64,000 nt of DNA from Desulfomonilaceae bacterium (GCA_031082285.1 JAVHLK010000007.1:32480-96479), one strand, 5' to 3'. Counted from the first letter of the stretch, positions 53,833 through 63,259 are shown. The notes: a model not told the origin generated them from the sequence alone. Numbers and translations: made by a program.

Positions 53833-55038
53833 ATGCCGAGGTGGTTACGGATTGTCTCATGTTTCGTCTTGGTGTGCCTTGTCGCGTGGAGCGGTTCCGC
53901 GACTGCGGAAGTCGGAGTTACCGACACGGAGATCAAGATAGGCGTCATCAGCGACCTTTCAGGTCCGACGGCCATCGGAGGCATTGGCATGGCCGATGCC
54001 ATAACGTCCTATTTCAATGCCGTGAACGATGCGGGCGGCATTCACGGCAGAAAAGTCACGGTTATCGTAGAAGACTGCGCCTATGCCCCGGCCAAGGCAG
54101 TGGCTGCGGCCAAGAAGCTCATGGCTAAGGACGGCGTCTTCGCATTTGTCTCTCCCTGGGGTACCGCGCCCAGCACGGCGCTCTTTCCCATCACCGAAAA
54201 AGACAAAATTCCCCTCGCTCCTGCATGCTCTCTGTCCACAACCATATACGACCCTCTCAAGAAGTATGTGTTTGCAGCAGGAACCAACTACGTGGATCAG
54301 TCGCTCTTCATCGTGGATTACGCGGTAAATGAACTGAAAATGAACAAGCCCAAAGTCGCGATCTTCTGCCAGGACGACGACTGGGGACGTGATCACGTGA
54401 AGGGCCTGGAAATGGCCCGCGAGAAATATGGCCTACCGCCTATCGCGGTTCAGACCTACAAGTATGACGCGGTGGAGTTCAAGTCCCAGGTGATAAATCT
54501 CATGAAAGAGAAGCCCGACCTGGTCATCGTGGCTTCAGCCATCAAGTCCGGTGGAATGTTTCTCCAAGAAGCTCACAAGATGAAGTGGAAGACCACCTTT
54601 ATCGGCTCCAACACATTGGGTTTTCTCCCTATGCTCAAGTTGGCCGGTCCGTACGGTGAAGGCTTGTTGGTGGTCAACATCTTTGCCATGCCGGACGAGG
54701 ATGTGCCCGGAATGAAGAAGCTCATAGCGGCATCCGAAAAATATCTCGGCGACAAATGGATGCCGGCCGCAGCTAAGATTCACCCTTACTACGTATACGG
54801 GTGGGCCAATGCGATGATCTTCGCGGAGGGTCTCAAGAGGGCCGGAAAGAATCTCACGAGGGAAAGCCTGGTCACCGCTCTGGAGGGTCTGAAGGACTTT
54901 GACATGGAGGGGATCATGGGCTCCGTCAGCTATTCGGCCGAGTCGCACGGGTCTCCCGGTTATGCCCGCATGACCAAGGGGGATGTGGAAAAGATGCGCT
55001 TTGTCCCACTGACGGAGTGGAAGCTCGTGCAGCATTAG
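53833..55038 (+). CDS. ABC substrate-binding protein, LIV/HAAT type (cluster 2)
   Basis: 401 residues, signal peptide ending near SATA-EVGV, then VTDTEIKIGVISDLSGPTAIGGIGMADAITSYFNAVNDAGGIHGRKV, the standard start of the family. GAGGAGG precedes ATG 53833. Binding residues typical of Leu/Ile proteins are not obvious, and the neighbouring acyl-CoA synthetase argues for an organic acid. Confidence 0.9.
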   Translation: MPRWLRIVSCFVLVCLVAWSGSATAEVGVTDTEIKIGVISDLSGPTAIGGIGMADAITSYFNAVNDAGGIHGRKVTVIVEDCAYAPAKAVAAAKKLMAKDGVFAFVSPWGTAPSTALFPITEKDKIPLAPACSLSTTIYDPLKKYVFAAGTNYVDQSLFIVDYAVNELKMNKPKVAIFCQDDDWGRDHVKGLEMAREKYGLPPIAVQTYKYDAVEFKSQVINLMKEKPDLVIVASAIKSGGMFLQEAHKMKWKTTFIGSNTLGFLPMLKLAGPYGEGLLVVNIFAMPDEDVPGMKKLIAASEKYLGDKWMPAAAKIHPYYVYGWANAMIFAEGLKRAGKNLTRESLVTALEGLKDFDMEGIMGSVSYSAESHGSPGYARMTKGDVEKMRFVPLTEWKLVQH

Positions 55039-55098
55039 TACATGGCTCCGTGGCCGGCCGGAGAGTCGGCCACGGAAACCGACGCCCAAGGAGCGAAC

Positions 55099-55998
55099 AT
55101 GGATTCCGCGAATTTCCATATCTTGATGCAGCTCTTGCTCAGCGGCGTCATCGCGGGGAGCGTCTACGGGCTGATAGCTCTCGGTTTCGTGGTGATCTAC
55201 AAATCCACGACGGTGGTGAACTTTGCGCAAGGCGAGATTATGATGCTGGGGGCTTACTTCTGTTACTATCTTGTCGTCACACACAAGATTCCGTTCTTAC
55301 CCGCGTTTGTCCTGACCCTCGTCTTCTCCGCGCTCCTGGGAATGCTTGTGGAGATGGTCATCCTGAGGCCCATGATAGGGGAACCCGTCTTTTCGGTAAT
55401 CATGATCACCGTGGGGCTGGCCACGCTTCTGAGAAGCATTGTCGGCCTCATCTGGGGGCACGACACATTGCCGTTCCCATCGCCTTTTGGAGACGCGACG
55501 TTCGAGATATCCGGCATGGTCGTGTCGCCTACCGAGGCCGCGACCGTAGTTTCCGCGGTAATCCTCTTCCTGGCGCTTTTTGCGTTTTTCAGATACACCA
55601 AGTTGGGCCTCGCAACCCGTGCCACGGCATTCGATCAGCGATGGGCCTTTCTTATGGGCATAAGCGTGCGGAAGATTTTTTCTTTGGCGTGGGCCATAGC
55701 CTCAGTGGTGGCGGCCGTCGGGGGTGTGTTCTTGGGCCTTATGGGCGGTCTGGAGCCCAACATGAGCTTCATAGGCCTGAAGGTATTCCCCGCGGTGGTG
55801 CTCGGCGGCCTTGAGAGCATCGTGGGAGCCGTAGTAGGCGGGCTCCTGGTCGGAATCAGCGAGAGCCTGGCCGGCGGTTATTTGTCCGGCTGGTTTGGGT
55901 CCGGCGTCAAAGAACTCTCTGCCTTTGTCGTGCTTCTGATTGTATTGATGTTCCGGCCTTACGGGCTTTTCGGCAAGAAAGAGATCATCAGGGTCTGA
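55099..55998 (+). CDS. livH: ABC permease, LivH family (cluster 2)
   Basis: About 299 residues, eight membrane segments, with LLSGVIAGSVYGLIALGFVVIYKSTTVVNFAQGEIMMLGAY at the start and VVLLIVLMFRPYGLFGKKEIIRV at the end. AAGGAG precedes ATG 55099. Confidence 0.92.
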   Translation: MDSANFHILMQLLLSGVIAGSVYGLIALGFVVIYKSTTVVNFAQGEIMMLGAYFCYYLVVTHKIPFLPAFVLTLVFSALLGMLVEMVILRPMIGEPVFSVIMITVGLATLLRSIVGLIWGHDTLPFPSPFGDATFEISGMVVSPTEAATVVSAVILFLALFAFFRYTKLGLATRATAFDQRWAFLMGISVRKIFSLAWAIASVVAAVGGVFLGLMGGLEPNMSFIGLKVFPAVVLGGLESIVGAVVGGLLVGISESLAGGYLSGWFGSGVKELSAFVVLLIVLMFRPYGLFGKKEIIRV

Positions 55999-56009
55999 GG
56001 TGAGGACCA

Positions 56010-57056
56010 ATGCCCAGCGGACAGTTTAAGACGAGCTATCGGGACGATACGAAGATATTCCAAACCCTCTGGGTGAAGATGTGGCTGGCACTTCTCATGG
56101 CCTGTCTGGTGGTGTTCCCTTTCTTTGCGGGTCAGTATCTCTTATATCTCGCCAATCTGGTCGGCATAGCGGTGATTGGCGTGCTCGGTCTCAACATCCT
56201 CTCCGGATTCACCGGTCAGATCTCCCTGGGCCACTCTGCGTTTCTCGCTTTGGGAGCGTACGCGTCCACGCTCCTCACGTTACGGCTGGGTATTCCCTTC
56301 TGGCTGTCAATGCCTCTGGCGGGTCTCTTCAGCGCATTGTGCGGCTTGCTGCTGGCATTGCCGTGTCTCAGGCTGCGGGGGCTCTATCTGGCCATAGCCA
56401 CCTTTGCGTTCTACTTCATCGTGGAGTACTCCATCGTTCATTGGAACAGCCTCACAAACGGAACCGGCGGCCTCACCGTTGCCGAACCGACAGTACTCGG
56501 GTTCCCTATAGATTCGGATACGAAGATCTATTTCCTCATACTGAGCCTGGTGGTTGCAGGTCTCATCTTTGCCAAGAATCTCTTTCGAACGGAGACGGGA
56601 CGAGCCTTTATTGCCGTTCGCGACAATGACGTCGCGGCTGAGATTATTGGGATAAACGTGGTGCGATACAAGATCCTGGCTTTCATGATTTGCTCGTTTT
56701 ACGCGGGGGTGGCGGGGAGTCTTTACGCGGTCACGCTCTCGTTCATTGGTCCGGAGCACTTCACATTTCTCATGACCATTGAATACCTGGCCATGGGACT
56801 GGTCGGGGGAATCGGCACCATCGCGGGATCGGTCCTTGGGGCTGTTTTCATGACTGCGTTGCCGGAGGCTATCCGCTTGCTCCGCGATGCCCTCAGCACT
56901 CACTATCCTTTCCTGGTCAGTCGCATGTCAGATCTGCAATCCGGCCTGTACGGGCTGGTCATCATTCTGTTCCTTATCTTCGAGCCGACCGGCCTGTTCG
57001 GTGTGTGGCTCAGAGTGAAAAAATACTGGCTGGCCTGGCCATATTCATATCGGTAA
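56010..57056 (+). CDS. livM: ABC permease, LivM family (cluster 2)
   Basis: 348 residues with the LivM core LNILSGFTGQISLGHSAFLALGAYASTLLTLRLGIPF and LPCLRLRGLYLAIATFAFYFIVEY. Twelve bases after livH. With LivH it forms the membrane part of transporter 2. Confidence 0.92.
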   Translation: MPSGQFKTSYRDDTKIFQTLWVKMWLALLMACLVVFPFFAGQYLLYLANLVGIAVIGVLGLNILSGFTGQISLGHSAFLALGAYASTLLTLRLGIPFWLSMPLAGLFSALCGLLLALPCLRLRGLYLAIATFAFYFIVEYSIVHWNSLTNGTGGLTVAEPTVLGFPIDSDTKIYFLILSLVVAGLIFAKNLFRTETGRAFIAVRDNDVAAEIIGINVVRYKILAFMICSFYAGVAGSLYAVTLSFIGPEHFTFLMTIEYLAMGLVGGIGTIAGSVLGAVFMTALPEAIRLLRDALSTHYPFLVSRMSDLQSGLYGLVIILFLIFEPTGLFGVWLRVKKYWLAWPYSYR

Positions 57057-57061
57057 GAAGT

Positions 57062-57682
57062 ATGCGAAGCGGATACGACATACCTGAGAAACATAAGAGC
57101 AGACTCTATCCTGCGGTGCTGGAACTATTCTCCAAGAGAGATTTCCACCAGGTGGACATGCGGACGATTTCCAAGAATTCGGGAGTCAGCATTGCCACGA
57201 TCTATCAGTATTTTCCATCCAAGGAAGCGCTCCTGTTCAGCATACTGTCCGAGTACTTGGAAGAGCTGGTCGATCTTATCGCGCGGCATCTCCAAGGGTT
57301 GGATTCCTCCAAAGAGATTTTTCGCAAAGTATTTTGGCTCACCATGGACTTCTACGACAACCGTCCCGGTGTGGCCGTTACCATGTTCATAACCGTGCCT
57401 ACACGAACCTGGATGCAGGAAGATGCTTACAAGATCGGAAACGAGCTGATGGACGAGATAATCGGCGCCGCGCTCGAGCGCGGCGATATCGATCCCCGTA
57501 TAGACTCACGCCGCTTCAAAGACATTTTCTACATGATCAGCTATCGCATCATCATGTCTTGGTATTACTTCGGCATGAAGTGGAAGCTCGTGGACGCCGT
57601 TGAAAAGGACTTTGAGATCTTCTGGAAACTTCTCGCCCCGGAATCCCCGGAGGACGATACACGGAAGCAGCTCGACATATGA
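57062..57682 (+). CDS. TetR/AcrR-family transcriptional regulator
   Basis: About 206 residues. The N-terminal helix-turn-helix is clear (VDMRTISKNSGVSIATIYQYFPSKEALLFSIL); the rest is the variable ligand-binding domain. It begins five bases after livM, inside the operon, and likely controls it in response to an acyl-CoA or the free acid. Confidence 0.88.
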   Translation: MRSGYDIPEKHKSRLYPAVLELFSKRDFHQVDMRTISKNSGVSIATIYQYFPSKEALLFSILSEYLEELVDLIARHLQGLDSSKEIFRKVFWLTMDFYDNRPGVAVTMFITVPTRTWMQEDAYKIGNELMDEIIGAALERGDIDPRIDSRRFKDIFYMISYRIIMSWYYFGMKWKLVDAVEKDFEIFWKLLAPESPEDDTRKQLDI

Positions 57683-57711
57683 ATTCCGAACAGCAAAGAG
57701 AAGGTGAGATA

Positions 57712-58506
57712 ATGGACTCGACGGGTATTTCCATCAGGCGGACCGGCCGAGTTGCGGTTGTGCGATTCGACAGGTCGGACGACCTCAATGCGCTTTCCCT
57801 GGACCTCATGGGGCAGCTTACTGAGACGGCCCTGTCATTTCAGGAGGATGCGGAGACCTCGGCGGTCGTGCTGACCGGAGGCTCGAAGGCTTTCTGCGCG
57901 GGAATCGACTTGCGGGACCCGCAGTTGATCGGCTCGTTTCTGCAGCCTGTGGGACGCAGGCGTCAGGCTTTGGCAATCGGCCCGAAGATGTGTCGAGCCT
58001 GGGAATCCATGGACCAGGTGACCATCTGCGCCATCGAAGGACACTGCATCGGAGGAGGGCTGGCCCTTGCGGCCGCGTGTGATTTTCGCATCATGGGACG
58101 CGGCGCGCGTTGTAGAATCCCTGAACTCAGCCTGGGAATGAATTTGAGCTGGCAAACTCTCCCAAGGCTTGTCCACCTCGTGGGGCCTGCTCGCGCCAAA
58201 CAGATCGTCATCCTTGCCGAGGAGGTAAGTGCGGAGCAAGCCCACATTTGGGGCCTGGCAGAGGAGGTGGTGGAGAATGGAAAGGCGATGGAAGCCGCGA
58301 TCGCGATGGCGGAAAAGGTGGCTCGCATGCCTCCGATACCCGTACGAATGACCAAACAGGCCGTCAATGCCGTCACCAACGCGCTGGATCATGCCACCGC
58401 CTACATGGATCTCGATCAGCTCATGCTTTGCCTCACGACCGCAGACCACCGGGAAGGATTGGAAGCATTTCTCACGAAGCGGGAACCGACGTTCAAAGGA
58501 GAGTAA
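57712..58506 (+). CDS. Enoyl-CoA hydratase/isomerase (crotonase) family protein
   Basis: About 264 residues. The oxyanion-hole segments GSKAFCAGIDLRD and EGHCIGGGLALAAACDFRI are present. Of the two catalytic Glu residues of classical hydratases, the second is kept (IPELSLG) but the first is replaced by Ala (GGGLALAAACD, where hydratase has GGGCELAMMCD). It may therefore be an isomerase or another crotonase rather than a plain hydratase. AAGGTGAG precedes ATG 57712; ATG 57679 overlaps the TetR stop. Confidence 0.88.
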   Translation: MDSTGISIRRTGRVAVVRFDRSDDLNALSLDLMGQLTETALSFQEDAETSAVVLTGGSKAFCAGIDLRDPQLIGSFLQPVGRRRQALAIGPKMCRAWESMDQVTICAIEGHCIGGGLALAAACDFRIMGRGARCRIPELSLGMNLSWQTLPRLVHLVGPARAKQIVILAEEVSAEQAHIWGLAEEVVENGKAMEAAIAMAEKVARMPPIPVRMTKQAVNAVTNALDHATAYMDLDQLMLCLTTADHREGLEAFLTKREPTFKGE

Positions 58507-58646
58507 ACCGAGGTCTCGACCGCCTGAGACGGACTGCAGCAGCCGTCAAGCTACACGGAGATTCCGTGTGACTACCTGAGTTTTTTCACAATAACAGTAA
58601 TCGTTCAGCGGGATCGTCAGTTGAAGCCTGAAATCAACTCATGCTA

Positions 58647-58858
58647 AGACCCCGCGTTCCGCGGGGTCTGACCGGCAGAATGCCGGTCCCACTATGGCTC
58701 CTCGCACCGCTGTCGCACGTCCGGACCGATTGTCATGTCTACACTTAACTGCTCGGGTTCAACAATGCCGGCGTCGGAATCCAGGAGTTCAGCATACGGT
58801 CTTCAGTAGCACCGGCATCTTGCCGGTATGACTTCAGGACCCCGTGAACCACGGGGTC
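58647..58858. repeat. Paired hairpins in inverted order (REPIN-like)
   Basis: Left pair: AGACCCCGC/GCGGGGTCT (58647-58669) then GACCGGCA/TGCCGGTC (58670-58688). Right pair, reversed: ACCGGCA/TGCCGGT (58811-58827) then GACCCCGT/ACGGGGTC (58838-58858). The two pairs are diverged inverted copies of one two-hairpin unit, 120 bases apart. The surrounding gap 58507-58947 holds no gene. Confidence 0.7.
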
Positions 58859-58947
58859 ATCCTTCATGGAGAACCGGCTGCACTCGCGGTGAACGATTAC
58901 CAATAACAAGATGTTGGAATTTCATCCGGAATTGGACCAGCCTTGTG

Positions 58948-59170
58948 CTTCGATCCCAAACCGACGGTCCAAGGCCTATGCCACTGTAAGTTGACGAATG
59001 CGATGAGCACTGGGGTTGGCGGATATATGGCCGATGCGATCTTGGGCCACGGAGACAAGAAGAAATCCTTCCAGAGTCTCTATCTCACGCTCAGCGACGA
59101 CGATTTGATCAAGGCCATTGATATGATGGAGATCCATATCGGAAAGGCGGGGGTACGGGTGAGGAAGTGA
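58948..59170 (+). pseudogene. Tyrosine recombinase C-terminal fragment, copy 1 (decayed)
   Basis: Encodes a C-terminal integrase piece: KPTVQGLCHCKLTNAMSTG...YMADAILGHGDKKKSFQSLYLTLSDDDLIKAIDMMEIHIGKAGVRVRK. The LGH and the putative nucleophile Tyr (SLYLT) are there, but HDLRH has become QGLCH, losing the catalytic His and Arg. There is no upstream catalytic core. It is a direct repeat, offset by 2049 bases, of 60997-61219. Confidence 0.8.
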
Positions 59171-59175
59171 GCGTG

Positions 59176-59229
59176 GCAATCTCAGCCTTTCATGAAGCAT
59201 TGAGATTGCTTTCCCGCGTTCTGCGCGGG
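59176..59229. repeat. Dispersed inverted-repeat element
   Basis: GCAATCTCA (59176-59184) pairs with TGAGATTGC (59201-59209), followed by CCCGCG/CGCGGG (59213-59229) and CTCGCAATGACAG. This wording is typical of short repeats scattered in many bacterial genomes. Confidence 0.55.
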
Positions 59230-59410
59230 ACTGCGCTCCTCGCAATGACAGGAGCGATAGGTTGGAGCGTTGAGGAAATGGGTTAAGATCACCGCGAAAT
59301 TCAAAGCGCGTCACTATAGGTATGGTAGCCGGAACTCCTGCGGAACTCTTAAGCGCTTGGAAGGATTAGGTCTCGCGCATCGTGGGGACTCCGCCGCAGG
59401 CCGCGGATGG

Positions 59411-59990
<580 letters not shown>

Positions 59991-60025
59991 CTATGAGCCA
60001 AGAACAGCCCTGAACGCACGCCCCC

Positions 60026-60184
60026 TTAGCGTTCATCAGGCACGGTAAGGTACCGTCCTTTTTCAGAGATCTTGTCCCTGCGTGTCCCGGTATGCCCGAG
60101 AGGATATAAACCGGCTTGCATGGCACAGTCTTCACACATATCCTTGCCATTGCAGGTATAAACTTCGTTTTCTGAAATCTCCAT
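60026..60184 (-). CDS. Possible small Cys-cluster protein
   Basis: 52 residues with CNGKDMCEDC near the start, a pattern I associate with a family of short metal-binding proteins. The second half (GLYPLGHTGTRRDKISEKGRYL) does not match that memory well. Ribosome site weak. It may be a remnant. It lies between brnT and DUF29 genes on the same strand. Confidence 0.35.
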   Translation of the reverse strand: MEISENEVYTCNGKDMCEDCAMQAGLYPLGHTGTRRDKISEKGRYLTVPDER

Positions 60185-60215
60185 GCCGCCTATCAACTCC
60201 GACACGAGATTCAGG

Positions 60216-60650
60216 CTACATGGGCCAGAAGTCATCGTTGACAATCTGATCGAATGAATAGGGACAACTCTTCGGGAAAGTCTCTTTACCGACTCCCATC
60301 TCCCTTGCGGCCCGATCTCCGGCAAAGCCATAGGCCTTCTCGATAGTTGAATCCATATCATGCTTCAAGCTGGGGCTCTCATCCAACAACAACAGGATTT
60401 CCGTCCGTTGGGTAACAATGGTGCTGACCCAGCTATTAGTGCGTCTGTCCGGTTGATGCTGCCATTTGAGCAAGTGTGCAAGCAATACTGCGAGACGACT
60501 GACCAGTTCACGTTTTTGGCTCTTCCCCATGTTTTCCAGTTCCTCGGCAATATGCTCTGCGTCAATCTCGGACAGCTTTCCCTGCCGCATAAGTTCGGCA
60601 TTGCGCTTCGCCCACGCGTGAAAATCCTGATCATGGGTCACTGGTTCCAT
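60216..60650 (-). CDS. DUF29-family protein
   Basis: 144 residues. DUF29 landmarks: HDQDFHAWAKRNAELMRQGKLSEIDAEHIAEELENMGKSQKRELVSRLAVLLAHLLKWQHQP and the C-terminal ETFPKSCPYSFDQIVNDDFWP. The family is abundant in cyanobacteria and other genomes rich in toxin-antitoxin genes; function unknown. The region 60651-60996 upstream holds no certain gene. Confidence 0.88.
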   Translation of the reverse strand: MEPVTHDQDFHAWAKRNAELMRQGKLSEIDAEHIAEELENMGKSQKRELVSRLAVLLAHLLKWQHQPDRRTNSWVSTIVTQRTEILLLLDESPSLKHDMDSTIEKAYGFAGDRAAREMGVGKETFPKSCPYSFDQIVNDDFWPM

Positions 60651-60996
60651 AATGTGCCGCCTCCTGCTGAGATCATGGCAAATCGATTATTGATCAAAGA
60701 ATCGAGTCTCATGTTCGGCCGTTTAATCATATCGTAAGCATATTCAATCTGTTTGCAGTGGGCAAGAGAATAATACTTGCGGGGGTTTTCCTTGCCGGCC
60801 CGGTCTCCTGTGCGGTCGTACATGGAGCGTCGCGCCAAACACATACCCATTCACAAGATTCTTGTGCGAATCCCCGATGATGTGAAACAGGCACGCTCAT
60901 CCGGCCATGACCGGGTCTTCCTGAACCCGGAGGGCTGCATCCCTCACAAGGTCTCGGTGACACGCTGCTCGAGAACCGCGGCAGAGAACCCCTGGC

Positions 60997-61258
60997 CTTC
61001 GATCCCAAACCGATGGTCCACGACCTCCGGCACTGTTACTTCACGAATGCCGTGCGTAGCAGGGTGTATCCGCACATTGCCGACGCGATCTTGGGCCACG
61101 GAGACAAGAAGAAATCCTTCCAGAGTCTCTACCTCACGCTCAGCGACGACGACCTGATCGAGGCCATTGATATGATGGAGATCCATATCGGAAAGGCGGG
61201 GGTACGGGTGAAGAAGGGAACCTCACCGGTTGTGCTGAGCGTGCGCTGCCATCCATGA
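60997..61258 (+). pseudogene. Tyrosine recombinase C-terminal fragment, copy 2
   Basis: DPKPMVHDLRHCYFTNAVRSRVYPHIADAILGHGDKKKSFQSLYLTLSDDDLIEAIDMMEIHIGKAGVRVKKG. Unlike copy 1 it keeps HDLRH, LGH and the Tyr in SLYLT. The first Arg-bearing half of the catalytic domain is not found upstream in frame; an alternative frame from about 60820 (MERRAKHIPIHKILVRIP) may be its remains. Directly repeats 58948-59170. Confidence 0.78.
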
Positions 61259-61300
61259 ATCACCCGAAGATCTCCCGATGTGAAGAAAGCCGCGCCTCAC

Positions 61301-61543
61301 TCAAAGAACCTCGAGAGCCGTCAAGAAATCTACCCTACGAATACCTGCCTGCGTAAGTATGGTACGCAGAGTCGAACCCTTGATCCTGCGGTGATTGGGT
61401 ATGGTCATCGGTGTCCGCGTCCCATCCTCATTCTCACGCAGCAAGGCAACGTGGTTACCTCTGCGCACAACCTGGAACCCCAGACGCTCCATAGCCCTTA
61501 TGACGTTCTCTAGGGGGACGTCCACTGGAAACTTGGCACTCAC
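61301..61543 (-). CDS. hicA: HicA-family toxin (locus 1)
   Basis: 80 residues. HicA dsRBD-like fold with the catalytic His in RRGNHVALLR and the end IKGSTLRTILTQAGI. Acts as an mRNA interferase in the family. GTG start overlaps the hicB stop by four bases, so hicB is upstream here. Confidence 0.88.
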   Translation of the reverse strand: MSAKFPVDVPLENVIRAMERLGFQVVRRGNHVALLRENEDGTRTPMTIPNHRRIKGSTLRTILTQAGIRRVDFLTALEVL

Positions 61544-61767
61544 ACAGCCACTCCGGTTTCGGCGATGAAAACTTCCAACGCCGAGGACGCCTCATCAAGA
61601 ACCTCCGGACCGAAGGTTTCGATGTGAAATCCTATAGCAGATTTCACATTATTCAGCGCTTCTTCATAGGTGTTGCCCTCGCCGATGACGACGCCTTTCA
61701 ATCCGATGGGATAGGCAACATAACCGTCTGAGTGCTTCTCCACGACAATCTTGAAGCTCTTGATCAT
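61540..61767 (-). CDS. hicB: HicB-family antitoxin (locus 1)
   Basis: About 75 residues: IKSFKIVVEKHSDGYVAYPIGLKGVVIGEGNTYEEALNNVKSAIGFHIETFG, the HicB partial RNase-H-like fold. GGGGAG precedes ATG 61767. No C-terminal DNA-binding domain is present. Confidence 0.88.
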   Translation of the reverse strand: MIKSFKIVVEKHSDGYVAYPIGLKGVVIGEGNTYEEALNNVKSAIGFHIETFGPEVLDEASSALEVFIAETGVAV

Positions 61768-62027
61768 CTTGAACTCCCCGGCACGCATGTCCATGTAGGG
61801 CGGCTACGACCACTTGGTGCTCATCCTGACCCATGAACTCGTCGCTGTCAAGAAGCAGAGCCGGCTATGCCTTTGACTGTTCTTGCAGGCGATCCCACGG
61901 TATCGGCACGCCGGCCTTGCCTACGACGACACCCTGAGTGCCCGCGGGATATCGAGGGATATCAGTGGACATCCACCTGTTTTTTTCTAAGATGGCCGCG
62001 TGCGAAGTCTTCCGGGTTTTCCTTTGC

Positions 62028-62366
62028 TCAGGTCCCGACCGGTGATCTCTCGACCCTTGCCACAACCACTGCATCTCCGGCCGGGCGACCGGTCCGTGTC
62101 TGTTTTCGGCGTGTACTCAACCGACCGTCGTCAGAGGCGAGCAGCAATCGCTCCCAATCCTCGACAAGTGCCGGCAGGGTTCGATCGGTTACCAGGGGAT
62201 CATGTTCGGCAATCCCCATGTGAAATCGCGCACTCGACCAGGGATAATCCCATGGTACTTTCGTCATACCGGCCCGTACCGGATTCTGTTCCACATGTTG
62301 CGCTGCCGCCGTAAGGTGATTCTCGTCGGTCTCCCATTCTTCAACGTGCTGTGCTATGTTCAGTGA
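62028..62366 (-). pseudogene. REP-associated tyrosine transposase (RAYT) C-terminal remnant
   Basis: Reading from about 62366 the minus strand gives AQHVEEWETDENHLTAAAQHVEQNPVRAGMTKVPWDYPWSSARFHMG, the C-terminal hallmark of Y1/RAYT transposases (YVERNPVRAGLV...YPWSSA). The HUH catalytic half is missing. An in-frame stop lies just upstream. Not functional. It lies 3.3 kb from the REPIN-like hairpins. Confidence 0.8.
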
Positions 62367-62496
62367 AGATTAACGGCCTGCGAGGTCCAGCGGCTCCAGC
62401 CGGCTCGTCGGATCCGCTAAGGCAACGTGGAGGATGGGAGATGGTAGCCGGCACGTCGCTTTATGGCCTTATGGATGGAACTGGGGAGACGATAAC

Positions 62497-62684
62497 CTGA
62501 AAGTCGGAGACGTGATAAAATTCCCTGAGGACGACGGGTGGTACATAGCAAGATCAGAGGGAAGCCACCGAAGAGATAGGTATTACACGAAGCGAGGCTT
62601 GGTCACTGTGGCGGGTCACCCTCAGGACGACATCGCTCCGGGACGTTGAACAGCATCTTGAAGCAAGCGGGGTTACGGCCATGA
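62497..62684 (+). pseudogene. hicA: HicA-family toxin (locus 2), frameshifted, degenerate start
   Basis: LKVGDVIKFPEDDGWYIARSEGSHRRDRYYTKRGLVTVAGHPQDDIAPG is HicA with its catalytic GSH; the rest (TLNSILKQAGLRP) continues one frame away, after a one-base loss near 62642-62645. The ancestral stop overlaps the hicB ATG, as in intact hicAB pairs. The expected ATG is CTG (62497). A sequencing error in the GGGA run cannot be excluded. Confidence 0.82.
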
Positions 62685-62893
62685 AGTATCTTGTAGTGAT
62701 CGAAGAAACCGAAACGGGTTTTTCCGCATATTCCCCGGATATGCCCGGCTGCATCGCGACCGCAGCAACTCGCGAAGAAGTTGAGAAGACGATGAAAGAG
62801 GCCATGGAATTCCATTTGGAGGGAATGCGGCTTGAAGGTTACGAACCGCCGCCTTCTCGCTCAGATAGCCTCTATGTGGAGCTTTCACCGTGA
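62681..62893 (+). CDS. hicB: HicB-family antitoxin (locus 2)
   Basis: 70 residues: MKYLVVIEETETGFSAYSPDMPGCIATAATREEVEKTMKEAMEFHLEGMRLEGYEPPPSRS, a classic short HicB. It remains intact although its toxin partner is disrupted. Confidence 0.9.
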   Translation: MKYLVVIEETETGFSAYSPDMPGCIATAATREEVEKTMKEAMEFHLEGMRLEGYEPPPSRSDSLYVELSP

Positions 62894-62902
62894 CACCGAC
62901 GG

Positions 62903-63236
62903 GAAATCTGGGGACATACACTTGTTTTCTGCGCTGTCCATGCCCAAATTTGATTTCCGCTTTTCATAGAAATTGGGGGGGACACAACAACGTCCATGCA
63001 AGCGACGCTTCCCGCCACCTTCCAGGTGGTCTCTTGCCCAGGTCCTTGCGGTCTGCTTCTCAACCTTTGTGACACAACCCTCATGACTGAACAGTGGCCA
63101 TTGACCGAACACCTTCCCGAATGACATGGTGCCGACAGCCCGAAGCCAAGCGCCGAGCCGGCCGAGTCCTGGGCCGATGCCGTGAGAGATCAGCTCATAT
63201 GTCGGTAAGAAATCGGTTTTATGTCCCCAGAATTTC
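62903..63236. repeat. Inverted terminal sequences enclosing a 300-base noncoding segment
   Basis: GAAATCTGGGGACATA (62903-62918) is repeated inverted as TATGTCCCCAGAATTTC (63220-63236), differing by one extra base. The enclosed 300 bases hold no recognisable gene. The GGGGACATA wording often borders RAYT or IS remnants, so this may be a decayed non-autonomous element. Confidence 0.55.
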
Positions 63237-63259
63237 CGGTTCTCGCCGGTCGTCAGCGT

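Noticed and set aside
51869..53860. 663-residue minus-strand frame opposite the acyl-CoA synthetase
   Set aside because: Long open antisense frame is a by-product of GC-rich codon use; all ANL motifs are on the plus strand.
58647..58858. CRISPR array
   Set aside because: The repeats are hairpins in mirrored order, not regularly spaced direct repeats.
60638..60850. Small minus-strand frame upstream of DUF29
   Set aside because: No ribosome site and no recognisable family; probably leader or remnant sequence.
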